Shown: one piece after another, positions 1 through 12,268 of the stretch
Layout of the letters: each line of letters begins with the position of its first letter
Numbering within the stretch: the first letter of the stretch is position 1
From: Takakia lepidozioides
Taxonomy: Eukaryota; Streptophyta; Takakiopsida; Takakiales; Takakiaceae
Length of the DNA stretch: 64,000 bases
Direction: 5' to 3'
Assembly (NCBI GenBank): GCA_030704615.1
Contig: CM060731.1
Coordinates: forward strand, 8,678,001 to 8,742,000
Notes under the pieces: generated by a model
Seen by the model: the letters and a program-made list of their open reading frames with translations, nothing else
Database searches by the model: none
Told to the model about the DNA's origin: nothing
Made by a program: the position numbers and the translations under genes

Positions 1-1032
1 TGCAAAGCTAATATGAAGGAGTAAGCTCACCATAGCGAGTGCCAACCAAATGGCAACATGTAGAGAAGGTGAGGGTTTCACGAACAGTCATTTCGGGTGT
101 GTGTAAGTCATGTTGGCGTATGTGCTCTGCTGTTTTCTGTTACAAACATATCCAGTGTATGCCCATTGTACACCTTCCCCGTGACCTGTGGAAAAGCAAT
201 TCATTTGCAGACTTCAGTGCTTAAAGAAGAATAGTGTAACTCCAGAAACAGAACATCCAGTGGCTTGTGGCATAGTGTTGGGTTAGCATCCATTAGTCAC
301 AATAGCCTCCTAATATTGGAAGGTGTCAAAGTGACATTTGGGAGAGAGGAGGCAGAGAAAGAGCAGTACCTGAAAGGTCTTTTACAGGGGGAAACATCAT
401 CTTGAAAGCTTCGACTTTTGTCTGTATATTCTTGGTTCCACTGAATGCAACAATTCAGCAGAGGTGAACTCATCAGGGTTCTGGCCTCATCCATGAGACT
501 GCTTTCAGCTGGTTACCTAAGATTAAAAAAAGAAATACTACAACAAGAGCAGGAAGTATTGTGAACACAAATCTGGAGACTCAGCCATAACTGCACATGC
601 AACGTAAAGGCCTCAAATTACAGAGTGTGAAATATGAGTTGCACATATTGTAACGTTCCCTTAGCTCATGCTGCCAGAATCTCTAAAGAGCTACAAAAGA
701 AAATAAAAAACTGAGTTGATAGAGCTAATTTGGACATTTTCAAGCATCAGTTGCGTTGGACCACTTCTGTGAGAAAAAGCACTATAGACGGAGGCCACAC
801 TTCGGCAGGCATCGTTCTTGACACGCAAGCACCTGATTAAATGAGCATTGCATCAATGACACTTAAATAGAAGAGAAAGAGCTTCTCAACACCAACAGAA
901 TGACCACGCTTTCAAAACATTGAAGCAAATATGACGAGCATTAAATGATTTCCTTTGTCCGGTGATTTGATTCTGGAAGGTACAAATTGGAGGTGCGCAG
1001 AATTGAGAGGGGCAGTTTCTATAAGGAACCAG
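1..1032. other. Anonymous intergenic DNA
   Basis: No reading frame here resembles a protein family I recognise, and I see no RNA gene or long repeat. The frames open near the left edge are short and look random. The stretch could contain untranslated or intronic sequence of a gene lying left of the window, but nothing seen supports that. Confidence 0.4.
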
Positions 1033-1053
1033 GATGATGATGATGATGATGAT
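1033..1053. repeat. (GAT)n microsatellite
   Basis: About seven uninterrupted GAT/ATG triplets. It lies just upstream of the 54-bp minisatellite. Confidence 0.85.
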
Positions 1054-1189
1054 GGAAATTACTAACTCTTTGTCTTCACGGTCAAAATCAAACTCGAATT
1101 AAAGCCGCAGGGAAAAAGACTCTTCACCTGGCAACCTTAGGCGGAATTTGTGTTGACAGTCACGAGATGCCGTTTTCCACAGCTATCCA

Positions 1190-1726
1190 CTCCTGTAGAA
1201 TTTCATCAACCAAACATTGACTGTTGCTCTCCTTCAGCAATCCACTCCTGTAGAATTCATGAACCAAACTTTGACTGTTGCTCTCCTTCAGCAATCCATT
1301 CATGTAGAATTCATGAACCAAACTTTGACTGTTGCTCTCCTTCAGCAATCCATTCATGGAGAATTTATGAACCAAAGATTGACTGTTTCTCTCCTTCAGC
1401 AATCCATTCATGTAGAATTCATGAATCAAAGATTGACTGTTTCTCTCCTTCAGCAATCCATTCATATAGAATTCATGAACCAAAGATTGACTGTTGCTCT
1501 CCTTCAGCAATCCATTCATATAGAGTTCATGAACCAAACTTTGACTGTTTCTCTCCTTCAGCAATCCATTCATATAGAATTCATTGAACCAAACATTGAC
1601 TGTTGCTCTCCGGCAGCAATCCTTTCATATTGAATTCATGAACCAAACATTGACTGCTGCTCTCCTTCTCCTTCAGCAATCCCTTCATACAGAGTTCATG
1701 AACCAAACATTGACTGTTCCACTCCC
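1190..1726 (+). repeat. 54-bp minisatellite, about ten units
   Basis: A tandem array of a 54-bp unit containing the core ttgactgttgctctccttca followed by gcaatccattcat and gaattcatgaaccaaa. Units differ at a few positions (gtagaattc or atagaattc, caaactttg or caaagattg). The last units carry small insertions and are the most diverged. The period is a multiple of three and the consensus lacks stops in several frames, so long repetitive frames stay open on both strands. These frames show no codon bias, start context or domain, so I treat them as a by-product of the repeat rather than a gene. Confidence 0.9.
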
Positions 1727-3055
1727 GTCTCCTGTTTGTCCTGACATACATGGCCAGAAGGTCGGTGAAGCAATGCGCCAGCAAATTGCACGTACTTACA
1801 GCCCTTGCATCCAAGCCTTCCCGGGAGTGGTGCCGTACACAGCAGCAGACAAGGACGACCTTGTATCCCTCCAAATCATATTTGTTGACACCTTGCAGAC
1901 TGTGTGGACCCAGGGGACTACTCCGCAGCAACGTGCTAGTACCCAAACTATCGTCGCACGAACGTCCTCCTTCGTCCGTCCCACGTCAGCCGAAGACTTT
2001 TGCACCTGCCGGGGGACAGACCTCGCCTGTATAAACTTGCAAATAACGTCGGGGAACGAGCGGTTCCCGGCTGGGCCCCGCCTGGGCCCAAAACACAAGG
2101 GAGCCGTTGGAGTAGTGAAAGGAGAACGTGGAGTAAATATTAGAAAATGGGCGGCGCAGCCTCGGGAGGCCGCGGCAGCAGGCCACCGGCCCCACGCGGC
2201 GCGGCCCACTGCGCAGCGCCCATAGGCCCGCGCAGTGCGCCTGCATTGACCCCGCGCCCGCGCGGCGCGGGTCCCACTGGCGACTTTCCGGGTTCAAATT
2301 TCAGAAAAAGAAAAAGCAAGCGCGGAGGTCATATCCGAGTCGGGCATTCTAGACTTATTGCTAGCGGGGTGGCATTTTGAGCCATCCCCCCGACGCATTC
2401 CTGTCACTTCACTAAATTTGCCCCTCCATCTCCAATTTGGGAGCCAGCTCTGCCCGATTTTCAACCAAAATGGAAAAATGGTTGAAAATTGTGGTATCGA
2501 AACGACTGCGTAGTCGATCCCTCCCTGCCACGAAGGCTGCGTGCCAATGTTCCGAACGCCCCACGTGATCGCTTTTTGCATTATTATACGTCCGCTTGGG
2601 GCCCTACCGTCTTTTCTGACAAATTTTGGAAACAATGCACACGCCAATGTACTAACTAAAGCGGAGAGCCTACGCGACGATTGTTTACTTTATGTATTGA
2701 GGCCGTTGTAATAGTAAGGGAGGTAAGTTGGTTTACGAGAGTATATGTACGGTGTTTACCTGGCAGATCACCACCTACTCGATCCACTACTAATTGCTGA
2801 ATATGCCCCGCCTTTGTATTTACGCCGGGGCCGAAGCTGACTCTCCGAGCCTGAGAGTCAGGTTCGGAAGGTAACATGGGATCCCTTTTCTGACTCACGT
2901 AGGTAGATCCACTTTACGGCGTGGTGAATGGATGACAAGCTGCGGAACGGGGATGTAGTGGGTTTCGCTTGCTGATTCGTCTGGAATAATTTTGCTCTGC
3001 TTTCCAGTGGCTGATTATGCCATGGCGGGATGGCGAGTAGACTGGACTTTTCTAT
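1727..3055. other. Unassigned DNA with a GC-rich CpG-dense patch
   Basis: The stretch at about 2040-2300 is strongly GC- and CpG-rich, with many cgcg and gcgcg runs, unlike its AT-richer surroundings. It could be a promoter or CpG island, but no gene can be assigned to it. A small inverted repeat lies at 2457-2489 (arms attttcaacc / ggttgaaaat). No convincing coding exon was found. Confidence 0.35.
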
Positions 3056-3059
3056 TGGG

Positions 3060-3133
3060 AGAATAAGAAGACTCCGGCCGAAAGCGGACGTAACTAACAG
3101 CCATTTCGCCTTGTGGCTACTACCCCCTTTTGA
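3060..3133 (+). repeat. Short dispersed repeat, copy A (SINE-like)
   Basis: Contains agaagactccggccg, then a variable stretch, then taacta.cagccatttcgcc and ctactacccccttt. The same arrangement occurs at 11331-11426 (same strand) and at 61468-61554 (opposite strand). The third copy is a clean insertion with a target duplication, which shows that this is a mobile short element. No flanking duplication was recognised at this copy. Confidence 0.6.
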
Positions 3134-6100
3134 GGCTGGGCTCTATTTCCTGTGGGCTGTTTATGGGTGTAGCCAATCAGAAGCTGGACGGCGCAATCCA
3201 CTATGCTTTGGAGCAAGACTGCGGGCTCTGTCGTCGGCCATAATGGCCGGTTTCAAAGTACACTCACCACAATTTCATGTAGGTAGTCACCAACTGAGAT
3301 TTGCTCGGGCCCATCATCTACCATTCCTTCGACACTAACAAACATATGGTAGGTGCCCCTTCCCAACCGGCCCAGTTTTCTGCCCGAGCATTCGGCCAGG
3401 GTTTCCGCATTGTAAGACAAAGTCTCGAATGCGCGGATCATGTTGAATGGTAAAGAGACAACAACCATTTTTTCTCAAAAGATAAGTCATAAACTCATAG
3501 AATACAATACCTAACTGGAGAAAGGAAAAAGTGGCCTTTTGACGAGATGACTGGAAGCTGCGAACGGAAAAGTCAAACTGGCAGCCACCCTGAGGCTTTT
3601 TTCCAAATAGAATACATTACATGAAAAATCAAACCAAATAATAATAGAGCTGGATTGATCAGAGATTTTTTCATCCGAACAAAGTTGTTGTGTACTATTA
3701 TTGGGACGACTTTCTCCGTAAACTTGAACAATTTCAAAACCGAATTCGGTGACCCATTCAAGTACAAGATGACAACAATTTGACAAACGTCACCCCATTC
3801 ATCCATCTCTTACTTGGTTCATCCAGAACACTCTGTCCAGGTAAACCTGCTCATAAATGGCTCCCTGTACCCTGAGTATCGATAATTTATATGATTGATT
3901 TCGGGCCTGCCAGGAAATGATCAGATTATCCCCCGATACCGCAAATCATTCCCTGCCACTTCGAAATCAAAAGATACCAACTTGGAATGATGATGTTTTT
4001 CTACTTATGACACGGCCCCGGCATTGGACGGAAATTAGGGTATTTATTTCGCGCGAGTAGGCTCGGGGGAGGGGTACGAAGGTTTGGAGGTTAGGTGCGG
4101 CGGAGTTACTGCGGCCCGCACCAACCCGGAAATTACTCGAAAGAATTTACTTTTAACGCGGCGAGAAGGGGGACGAGAGCTTCATCTCTCTCGTGGAGGT
4201 GGGTTGTGGGTGTGGTGGGATCGAGGTTTTTAGGCGAATATCTTACAGCAGCATTTGCCTTGCTCAGCATGTCGTTACTAGTTTGTGGTGGTACCGGGGT
4301 GTTATGGCACCAGGTGGATGGAAGGCTGTGTATATTCCGTGGCAAAGGTACTAGAGTTTATTTCGGGAGTGTTGTGTTGTGTCCTTTATGCGCCATTTGG
4401 CCCCTTCCCCCTGCTCAACTACTCCAGGGAAAATTTGAGCGACTTTGCACTTGGTTTAAGCTAAACTTCAGCAGACCTGGTGTGTAGTCGTCTCATCGGC
4501 TCAGTTTAGGACGACTGTGTGTTCATGATCTCTCTTTTGGTTCAAGAAAGGATTTTTATTTTTATTTTTATTTTTTTCTTCTGCCGCCGTTCATGCGACT
4601 TGTCTCACACTTTGCTTTGTCTCTGGCAGCCATGTCTGTTCCCCGTAGCCACCTCGGTCCCTAGTTCACCTCAGTACTGAGGATGGGGGTGAGAAGGGAC
4701 TAGTTTCCAGTTCAATGGACTTCTTGGCTGTGACTGAAGATTTTTAGGGGTCTGAGAAATCGTGACATTAGATCTTGTGCTTGTTACTTCTTCTGTATCT
4801 GTCTCAACACACTCCGGGTTGAAGTATGACAACCAAGTAGCATGTGAAAGCGCAGATATCTTCTTTAAGCATCTGCTTGTGAAGGTTTAAGGCTGTTTAG
4901 CATTGTAGATATGGAGGGCACCAGGAGTGTCTGCAATGTGAATGTGAGCATTGCTGTCGAACAAAATGACAATCGGTCGAAATTGACGAATCGCTCAATA
5001 CTTGAAAGGTCGCAGGCGTACATCTTTTTTATAGGAAAGATAGGATGTCGTCATGTGTGCACATTGGACATTGTTGCGTGCTTCTGGGCTGTGAATTGGG
5101 GTTCTGTGCCTGGACCATTTGAAGCACATCTTCTATCTTCCGAAGGAAGAGGAAGGGTTGTATTGAGGTGTACAGAGAAACAAACTATAGAGAAAATGTG
5201 TCGGGTACTAGGAGCTAGCTTTTGGGTCTTCAGTCTGTATTTGCACTCATCGTGTATCTTTTTCCCTGACATGTGCAGTGTAGCTGGCGGGCCCTGGAAT
5301 CTTGGTGGACCAATAAAGAAGATGACTAAGAGCCTTGGTAGTTACCGGGACAATATTATGTTCAAGTAGAGCTCGTTCGTTTTTCAAATGTGTATTGAGG
5401 GTGGCGATGAGGGAGTCAAGTTAGAATCCTTATAGCCGCATTCGAGGAGAGAAGAAACCAAAAGGATCACTTAAGGCCAGTGAAGTCTATGCATGGAAGG
5501 CAGGGATGGAGTCGGAGCAGCATCAGGGCCCGGTGGTAACATCCAGGTTAGTCTCACCGGACCGGTCACGTGCGACTGGCACAAGCTTATGTAAGACCAC
5601 CTTGAAAACTACCGTCGGGGCAGGTCATAAACTACTGTTTTGATCTCTTTAGAAAAGCCACCAACGTATGTACAGTGTCTTGTGCGAACAATACAAACTA
5701 TGAAATTGCTCTGTAGCATGGAAGATATGTAGCCTCAAGGTACACACTGGCGTGGTGTTCCACAGTGCCAGGAGCCTCACATTTTACGTTTTGCTTGTAG
5801 CACTCACTTCACTCCTGGACTTCCTCGCAACATATGAGGATGTCAGCTCCAATATTGCTGCCAGTGGATCCCACGATGTCTGTTGGATAAAACTTTCCAG
5901 GAGCTAGACCATGGGCTTAACCTTCCACCCCAAGACATCTGCTTGAGCAGAAGACAGTGCACAATACATTGTTTAGCATGGGACTGAGATTTTTGTAACA
6001 ACACATCTAGACACTAGAACTTAGTTGGTCGAGTTAACTTACACGTTTGTTAGAAACGGTGGCCTTCTGTAAGTTACTTTCACATTACAGATGTCACTCT

Positions 6101-6650
6101 ATGGTGAATGAAAGTCTGGATTTGATCACTAGTTACACACAAAAGGCATACGCCAACTGGCTTGGTGTACTATAGGCTTATGCTTGAATCCACTGTGGTT
6201 GGGTAATCTCTATGCCCCATGGAACTCTGTACCTGGGGTAGCTGATGTGATCCTTGCTATCAGGAGCTGGCCCCTCAGATGTCTAACCAGTGAACTTGTT
6301 TAAAATATTTTCCTTCAAATGATACTCTCCTGTATTTTGGCCAAGTTTTCTTTCCAAGTTTCTGCTAAGTGTCCCTTGAGAGGCTTCTTGGTGATTGGAA
6401 CATATTCACCAAGTGGAGCCCGAAAGAACTGTACCTTCACAGTCCAACCACTGAAGCTGGGTTAACCGATTCTGTAGAGCTCACAAAGAAGCAGCATTAG
6501 TGGGGTACAACTATATTTAGCTGCATTTTCCATGTATTCTGGCAGGAAGATGAGGCTAGATGCTGGTCGGGACATGTTCACCAAGGGTAACACGAAGAGT
6601 AGTACTGCCACCTAGCTGGCTGAAACGTGCTGAAATATCCCAGTACTTGC
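3134..6650. other. Intergenic DNA or 5' region of the AHL gene
   Basis: No frame here resembles a known family. A T-rich, pyrimidine-rich stretch near 4555-4580 and tctggcag near 4621 could be a splice acceptor, so a 5' non-coding exon of the downstream AT-hook gene may lie in this interval. I cannot define one. The longest open frames (about 4095-4487 and 4911-5369) show no domain or motif. Confidence 0.3.
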
Positions 6651-6708
6651 CTTGGAACTTGTACTCCATCTCCTAGAGGATCCTTGTCTGAATTGGAAAA
6701 TTGTTTGT

Positions 6709-9700
6709 ATGCAGGTTCCCTACGGACGGCTTGAGCAGAGGAGCGGCAGCCCAGGAGGACCTCAGGGTGGTGGCATGACTGGAGCAGCTGGGCAAGCATT
6801 GCATGCACCAGCTGCGGCACGGCCGCCCCCATTATCTATAGGGATGAATCAGGGGGGCTCCAATGTCCCAACTGATAGTGGTCCATCAGGTCCTCAATCT
6901 ATGATGAGTGTACCTCCTGGTACAGGAATGAACATGGGGATGAGTATAGGGTCCATGGGGCGGGCTGAACCTGTGAAGAGAAAGAGAGGAAGGCCTCGCA
7001 AGTATGCCGGTCCAGACACTGGTGCATTGCTCGCGCTCACAGCCCCACTCTCTGCGTCTGCTGTATCACCACAAACGCCATCAGAGAAGCGGGGCCGGGG
7101 TCGTCCTCCAGGGTCGGGAAAGAAGCAGCAGCTAGCAGCCCTTGGTACATGATTTTTCCTGGGCTTAATGTTAACCAAAATTATGTCAGTGGGTTGTTAG
7201 AGTGTGCCGGTATTTCTGCTAGAAAGATGGAACTTTGTCATGTCTGTTCCAGCAAACCTCCCAGGATTCGCACTTATTGGCATAGTCATCTGAGGAAAGT
7301 GATCTTCCCAGTGCTGGTCATAACTCCATTAGGATATGAAACTAGGGCTGGAACTGCCATAGTGCTTGGGACCAGCCAACACTAATCCTGTAACTTGAGT
7401 GGTGACATCAGGGCTGCATTGACAGCGTAATCGGAGCTGATATTATAACCGGTGCAGGACCCTATATTACTCAATGTGGCACATGTGGTTGAGTTTGCAC
7501 AGCTAGTGGGGACAGAAGTTACAACTTTACATGTCCAGTTGAAGAAGGGGTTGAGGTTGGAAGTAGGTCACTGGATCTGCAGGTGAGCATGGACACTGGT
7601 AGGTGAGGTATTCTGGAGCTCTCTAGAGTTGTACATTAACGACTGACAGGTCTCAGAAGGATATGTTAACTGGGGGACTGGTCAAATGTTGGACCTTTGG
7701 CTGAGGGATAAACTGACAGCTTATATAATTTTTGTTGGTGCTGCAAAATCCTTGCTTACCAGGGGCATTGCTGGCAGGCTCGGCAGGGCAGGGCTTCACA
7801 CCTCACATCATTACAGTTGCAGGTGGTGAGGTAAGGTCACTTCCACTTTCCTTTACTTGGGTGATGCTCAATTTTCATTCTTTCCATCTTAGCTTGGTCC
7901 TGCAAAGGTATGTTTTGAAGAAGGGGAAGCATCATTGTGTTATACAAAAGGATGAGGTGAATTGGCAGTGTTATCTCTGCAATTTTATGGAGGATGTGGG
8001 ACTGGGATTTTCAGGATGTTGCAACAAAGATAATGTCATTTGCGCAGCATGGGCCACGAGCCTTGTGTGTCATGTCGGCCAATGGTGCCGTCTCCAATGT
8101 CACCCTACGCCAGCAGGCATCCTCAGGGGGCACGGTCACATATGAGGTAGAAACAAATGAAAGAAAGTGATTGCCACTATTTGTTTAGTAGGAAGCAAAG
8201 TAGAGTATTACATTCCTCTCAATGAACCAAGTAGAAGGCACACCATTGAGTGTCATTATGCATTTGTGTCAGGTAGATTGCTGATAGTCTTTCCTACATT
8301 TTATTTGGTTTATTTCTTATGTCAACTTTAGGGCTGCTCTCTTCCTGCCTGCAATATTGAGTGGCAATCATCTACTGCTGGGGATGACAAGACCTGTTGT
8401 GTCACTATGATTTGTGTGTATGAGAAGAGGATATGCCAAGCAGACCCATTGTGGATGAATCTGAGGTTCGTGATCATGATCTTTCTGCTATGGTTAGCAC
8501 AGGCAGCTCAGGCCAGACACTATAACCGCCGGGTTGTCTATTCTGATGCTTTCAAAGTTGGTCAGTCTGTTTGTGTGCGATTGCAGCCTGGTAAGCAAGT
8601 CTCTAAGGCCAATTGGCGAATTGTCATGAATCTAAATCTTGCTGTATCAAGTCAAGATTGCTTGTATTTTTGCTGCAGGGGCGATTTGAGATCCTATCTT
8701 TGTCGGGTTCATTTCTTCCAACAGATTCTGGAGGCGTATCCCGCCAACGAACGGGTGGACTAAGTGTCTGTTTAGCTGGGACTGACGGGCGTGTAATAGG
8801 TGGTGGTGTGGCAGGCCTGCTTATGGCAGCATCCCCTATACAGGTAGCTCTTCAAGGTTTTATGTGTCTTGCTTTTGCCTGTTCTTTCCAGGTCTCCCCA
8901 CACATTCACATAATGTATATCCTACCAACAATCATTCAAATAAGTGCACAAACAAGTTCTTTGTAAGGTACTGTTTGGCACTAGGTCTTAAATGCTTACT
9001 GGCTAACTGAGTGTGCTGATCTTAAATGACTGTAACAGTACTCTTCCATGGCACTGCTCTAGAAGAGTAACCACATTGAACCATAAACCGCCTTCCGTCT
9101 TTTGGTTCTTCAAAATCTGTAGATGTTTGCATCATGACAGCAGGCTGGGGAGCTTGCAATCGTATGACAGCACTTCCTTGTTGTGCCGTAGGTGTTCTGA
9201 GCAAGGTGCCCGAAAGCTTATGTTGAATGCATCCTCTCTAACTAGTAGGTCTGCTGGCGGTTGATTCTAAGCTCAGAACTGCTCTGTAGGTGGTGGTGGG
9301 TAGTTTCATTTCAGATCTTGGGAAAAGCCAAGCAAGGACTGGAAGCTGGAGTGAACCAGGAGTTACATTGTCTCCAGCAGCCACATCTGGGGCTGCCACC
9401 ACTGCAACCCAGCGAGTGTCAAAGACTGAAGTGAAAGGTGGTCCAGATTCTTCTTGGAGTGATGCTGTGTGCTTCTATTTGAACTTGAAATGTTGGAGTA
9501 TCTGTATTAGTTTATTTCGTCGTGATCAGGCTACTACTTTTTGACATTCCGAAGATGTTCATGTGACTGCTAAGTAGTTGATGCAGTCTGCCTCTTCCAG
9601 AGGTCACCATATCCTATCAAGGAGCACTCGTGGCTTCTATATTCATCTAAGATTTGACAACAGGGTGCATGCAGAAGTGGCGAGATCAAACCCTCCTTGA

Positions 9701-9949
9701 GCAGGGAAATGGAAAACCTGATAACTTGGGTTGTCTAGAATGAAACTTATCATCCCCAGGTATTGTGCATTTTTTATTGCAGGCACAGGACACCATCAAA
9801 CAGTTGGAGGGCCAGTTCCCATCAATCAGTCTAGTTTACAGTCCAACCAGAGTGTGGGCATGTTCCAACCGATGGGTGCTTGGGCAAACCCACAGGCATT
9901 GGGAGAAGGTCGCCGCACTGACATCAACATCTCCTTGCCAGGTGGATGA
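6709..9949 (+). CDS. AHL protein: AT-hook motif nuclear-localized, PPC/DUF296 domain
   Basis: Probable DNA-binding chromatin protein of the plant AHL family, expected to act in the nucleus on AT-rich DNA. Exons with matching phases: about 6709-7144, 7778-7830, 8015-8146, 8679-8843, 9290-9437 and 9783-9949; introns begin GT and end AG. Exon 1 encodes two AT-hooks: KRGRPRKY (the RPRKY type) and RGRGRPPGSGKKQQL. Exons 2-5 encode a PPC domain with GFTPHIITV, MSFAQHGPRALCVMSANGA, GRFEILSLSGSFLPTDSGG and GGGVAGLLMAASPIQVVVGSF. The last exon ends in TDINISLPGG. Two AT-hooks plus multiple introns fit the intron-containing clade of AHLs. The product is about 365 residues. The start is uncertain: a possible acceptor (tatgcag) lies at 6714, so the true ATG may be in an upstream exon or at a later methionine. 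No lesion was seen. Confidence 0.9.
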
Positions 9950-10905
9950 TGCCCAGATGGCAGCAAATTGGTAGACTAATCCCAGATGTGGACGGACATC
10001 TGTCAAAGCCACCCTTTTTTGTTCTTGCCCTTTTGAAAGAGAGAGAGGTGATAGGCAGCAGGATGCTTGAATGGTGATGAAAAACTAAGGATTATGGCCT
10101 GGGCTGGACATTTGGCGATACTGCACAACCAGGGCGCACACACCTTTCATGGCATTTATGGGCTTACAGGGGAGTCACCAATGCAGCTACTTGGGTTACC
10201 TGGTGGAATGGGGAAAGTTTTACAGTGATGTCGTGTCTCTGGCATTCAAGTTCTCTGTGGGGAGGGGCGGCCTGGCTGCAGTTTTGGAAAGGTCCCCCTC
10301 TGAAGGTGAAAGCTTCCTGTGAGGTGTATCTTTCTTTAGTAGATCTGGAATCAAGTTGGTACCTTAATTCTTTTACTCTCATCCCTGTCTTGACAGATAT
10401 TTCTACCCTATTTGCAAGTGCAAAGGGTTTTTTAAACGTCATTCCAGTTGCACCATGTTCCTCCACTACAGCCAGACTTAAAACACTTGTTGAGGCATCT
10501 GCCACCATTATTAGAGCTCCCACCATGGGCCAGAAGGCCTGCTTGATGGAGATTCAGTGGGAGCTTTCTTAGAACATTGTGATGTTGTTGTTGACTACCA
10601 GCAAATTTGACTTGAGTTGCAATTCTAGAGAGCCAGTTGGAAGATTATACCAATGAGAATTCCTTTTTGTCCTTCGAAAGTGTAACAGATGAAATAGGCT
10701 GGTAAGTTGCTTAGAAAACCATGGAGCCAAAGTGTTTTTTGGGATGTTTCTCAAACTGAATGTCCCTACAAAAGCTGATGACAGTTGAATTGTTTGTCCT
10801 TGAACCATCTTGTTAGTTAGTACTGCAGAGTGGGTCGATGAATGGCTGTCATGGTTACAGACCGTTGTCAAAGGGGGAATATTAACCCCCTCTCTCAGCC
10901 TTGAG
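9950..10905. other. Probable AHL 3' UTR and intergenic DNA
   Basis: This interval follows the AHL stop codon and probably includes its 3' untranslated region. No clear poly(A) signal could be assigned. Open frames on both strands at 10164-10572 overlap one another and match no family. Confidence 0.35.
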
Positions 10906-10908
10906 GCA

Positions 10909-11092
10909 TACGGGGACAATAGATGATACCAATGCATGGGATCAGCAAAGGTGCCAAACTGCTAGGCTACAGGGTCGATAGTTGATGCCAATGCATGTGA
11001 TCAGTAAAGATGCCAAACCACTAGGCTACAGGGATGATAGATGATACCAATGCATGGGATCAGTAAAGATGCGAAACCACTAGGCTACACCC
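10909..11092 (+). repeat. Three tandem copies of a ~60-bp unit
   Basis: Each unit reads roughly gatagatgataccaatgcat, then gggatcagtaaagatgc, then aaaccactaggctaca. Copies start near 10909, 10970 and 11029 and differ at a few bases. No coding role is apparent. Confidence 0.8.
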
Positions 11093-11330
11093 CTGATGTG
11101 CAAAAATATTGAATGCTTCTGTTACCTTGGGGCGTCACCCTGAAGTTCAGTAAACCCTCAAGCTCAGTAAACCGATTGATGGATCTGTTCAAGTCATGGC
11201 ATAGTCTCTTTCACCCCTTCTCCCACAGGTTTTAGGGTTTCCTTTCATATTTGATTTGAGAGGATGTGAACTAATGGGAGTGGTTGTGAGTTGTGTATTG
11301 AGGGCAGTTGAAAAAAGTGTGGATGATAAA

Positions 11331-11426
11331 AGAGAGAGAGAGAGAGAGAGAAGACTCCGGCCGAGGCGGGCATTACTAAGAGCCACTTCGCCTTGCGCCC
11401 TTTTGGGGGGGGGGGGGGGGCCCTAT
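11331..11426 (+). repeat. Short dispersed repeat, copy B, with (AG)n and G16 ends
   Basis: Contains agaagactccggccg, then gcgggcattactaagagcca, cttcgccttgcgccctttt and a run of 16 G, then ccctata. It is homologous to copies at 3060-3133 and 61468-61554. An (AG) microsatellite abuts its left end, as a shorter (AG) run does in the 61-kb copy. Flanking duplications were not recognised here. Confidence 0.6.
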
Positions 11427-11925
11427 AAGCAATGCGGATGTTGAGGGGACACCGGTAACTGGGGGGTAGAAGTATCACTCAGGGTCTGGGGTACCCTGTG
11501 CACCCAAGGGTACCTGGGGTATCCAGGGGAGTTTAGGATGTGGGGAGGGGGTTGGATTCTAGTTGCCGTTTGTTTGTAATGATGATAAAAGATGTTAAAA
11601 GATGCATATAGTTCAAAATGTACACCTGTATTTGTGAGAGATTTGAGGTGAGGTTGGAACTTGGATATTACAAGCAAATATGTGCAGTATCTTAAGACCA
11701 CCAAGATGGACACACATTCAGCTTGACATGGGCTCATGCTTAGACAACACTCCTCTCTAGAGGGCATATTTTGGATGTAGAATTCCCCATCAGTGCTTAC
11801 AGACCTTAGATCCATAAACCCGGGGACAAAACGAAGTGCAGTTCACAGGCGTGCACAATACAACACAATATTCTTTTCCGCTCTTACAGTTGTGTGATGG
11901 AGAGTAAAAGAGAGAATCGAAATAA
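11427..11925. other. Unassigned intergenic DNA
   Basis: Contains a low-complexity stretch rich in ggggtac and cctgggg (11460-11530). No gene, RNA or transposon signature was recognised. Confidence 0.35.
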
Positions 11926-12268
11926 CTCTGCCCTCACGGATTAGGAACAAGAAATGACACCAAATCTCTCTTCTATCTCCTTTCCTTAAAGACTTCACCT
12001 TATTAATCATATTGCATAAACAGTGCCCTCAATAGAATGAGGTGAATGCGCTTGACACTCAATTTCTTTGTCTAGCTTGTCATTTGCTATGCCAGTCTCA
12101 TATACCCCTACTGGGCTGAAGCGTTAGAACTGGCTCCAGGAGGGTCAATATCCCTAAGGGACTCTGCCCTCACGGATTAGGAACAAGAAACGACACTGAA
12201 TCTCTCTTCTATCTCCTTTCCTTAAAAAACCACCTTATTAATCATAGTGCATAAGCAGCTGCCCTCAA
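11926..12268 (+). repeat. Direct repeat, two ~106-bp copies 236 bp apart
   Basis: Copies at about 11926-12031 and 12162-12268 share ctctgccctcacggattagg, aatctctcttctatctcctt and ccttattaatcata. They are about 90 percent identical by eye, with small indels. The 130 bp between them is unrelated. This could be a local duplication or the ends of a small unidentified element. Confidence 0.75.

Noticed and set aside
1150-2225. Long repetitive open frames on both strands as protein genes
   Set aside because: They follow from a 54-bp tandem unit lacking stops. No start context, domain or codon preference supports translation.
2457-2489. Small inverted repeat attttcaacc / ggttgaaaat as a terminator or operator
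   Set aside because: A single 10-bp palindrome in AT-rich DNA is expected by chance, and no associated gene was found.
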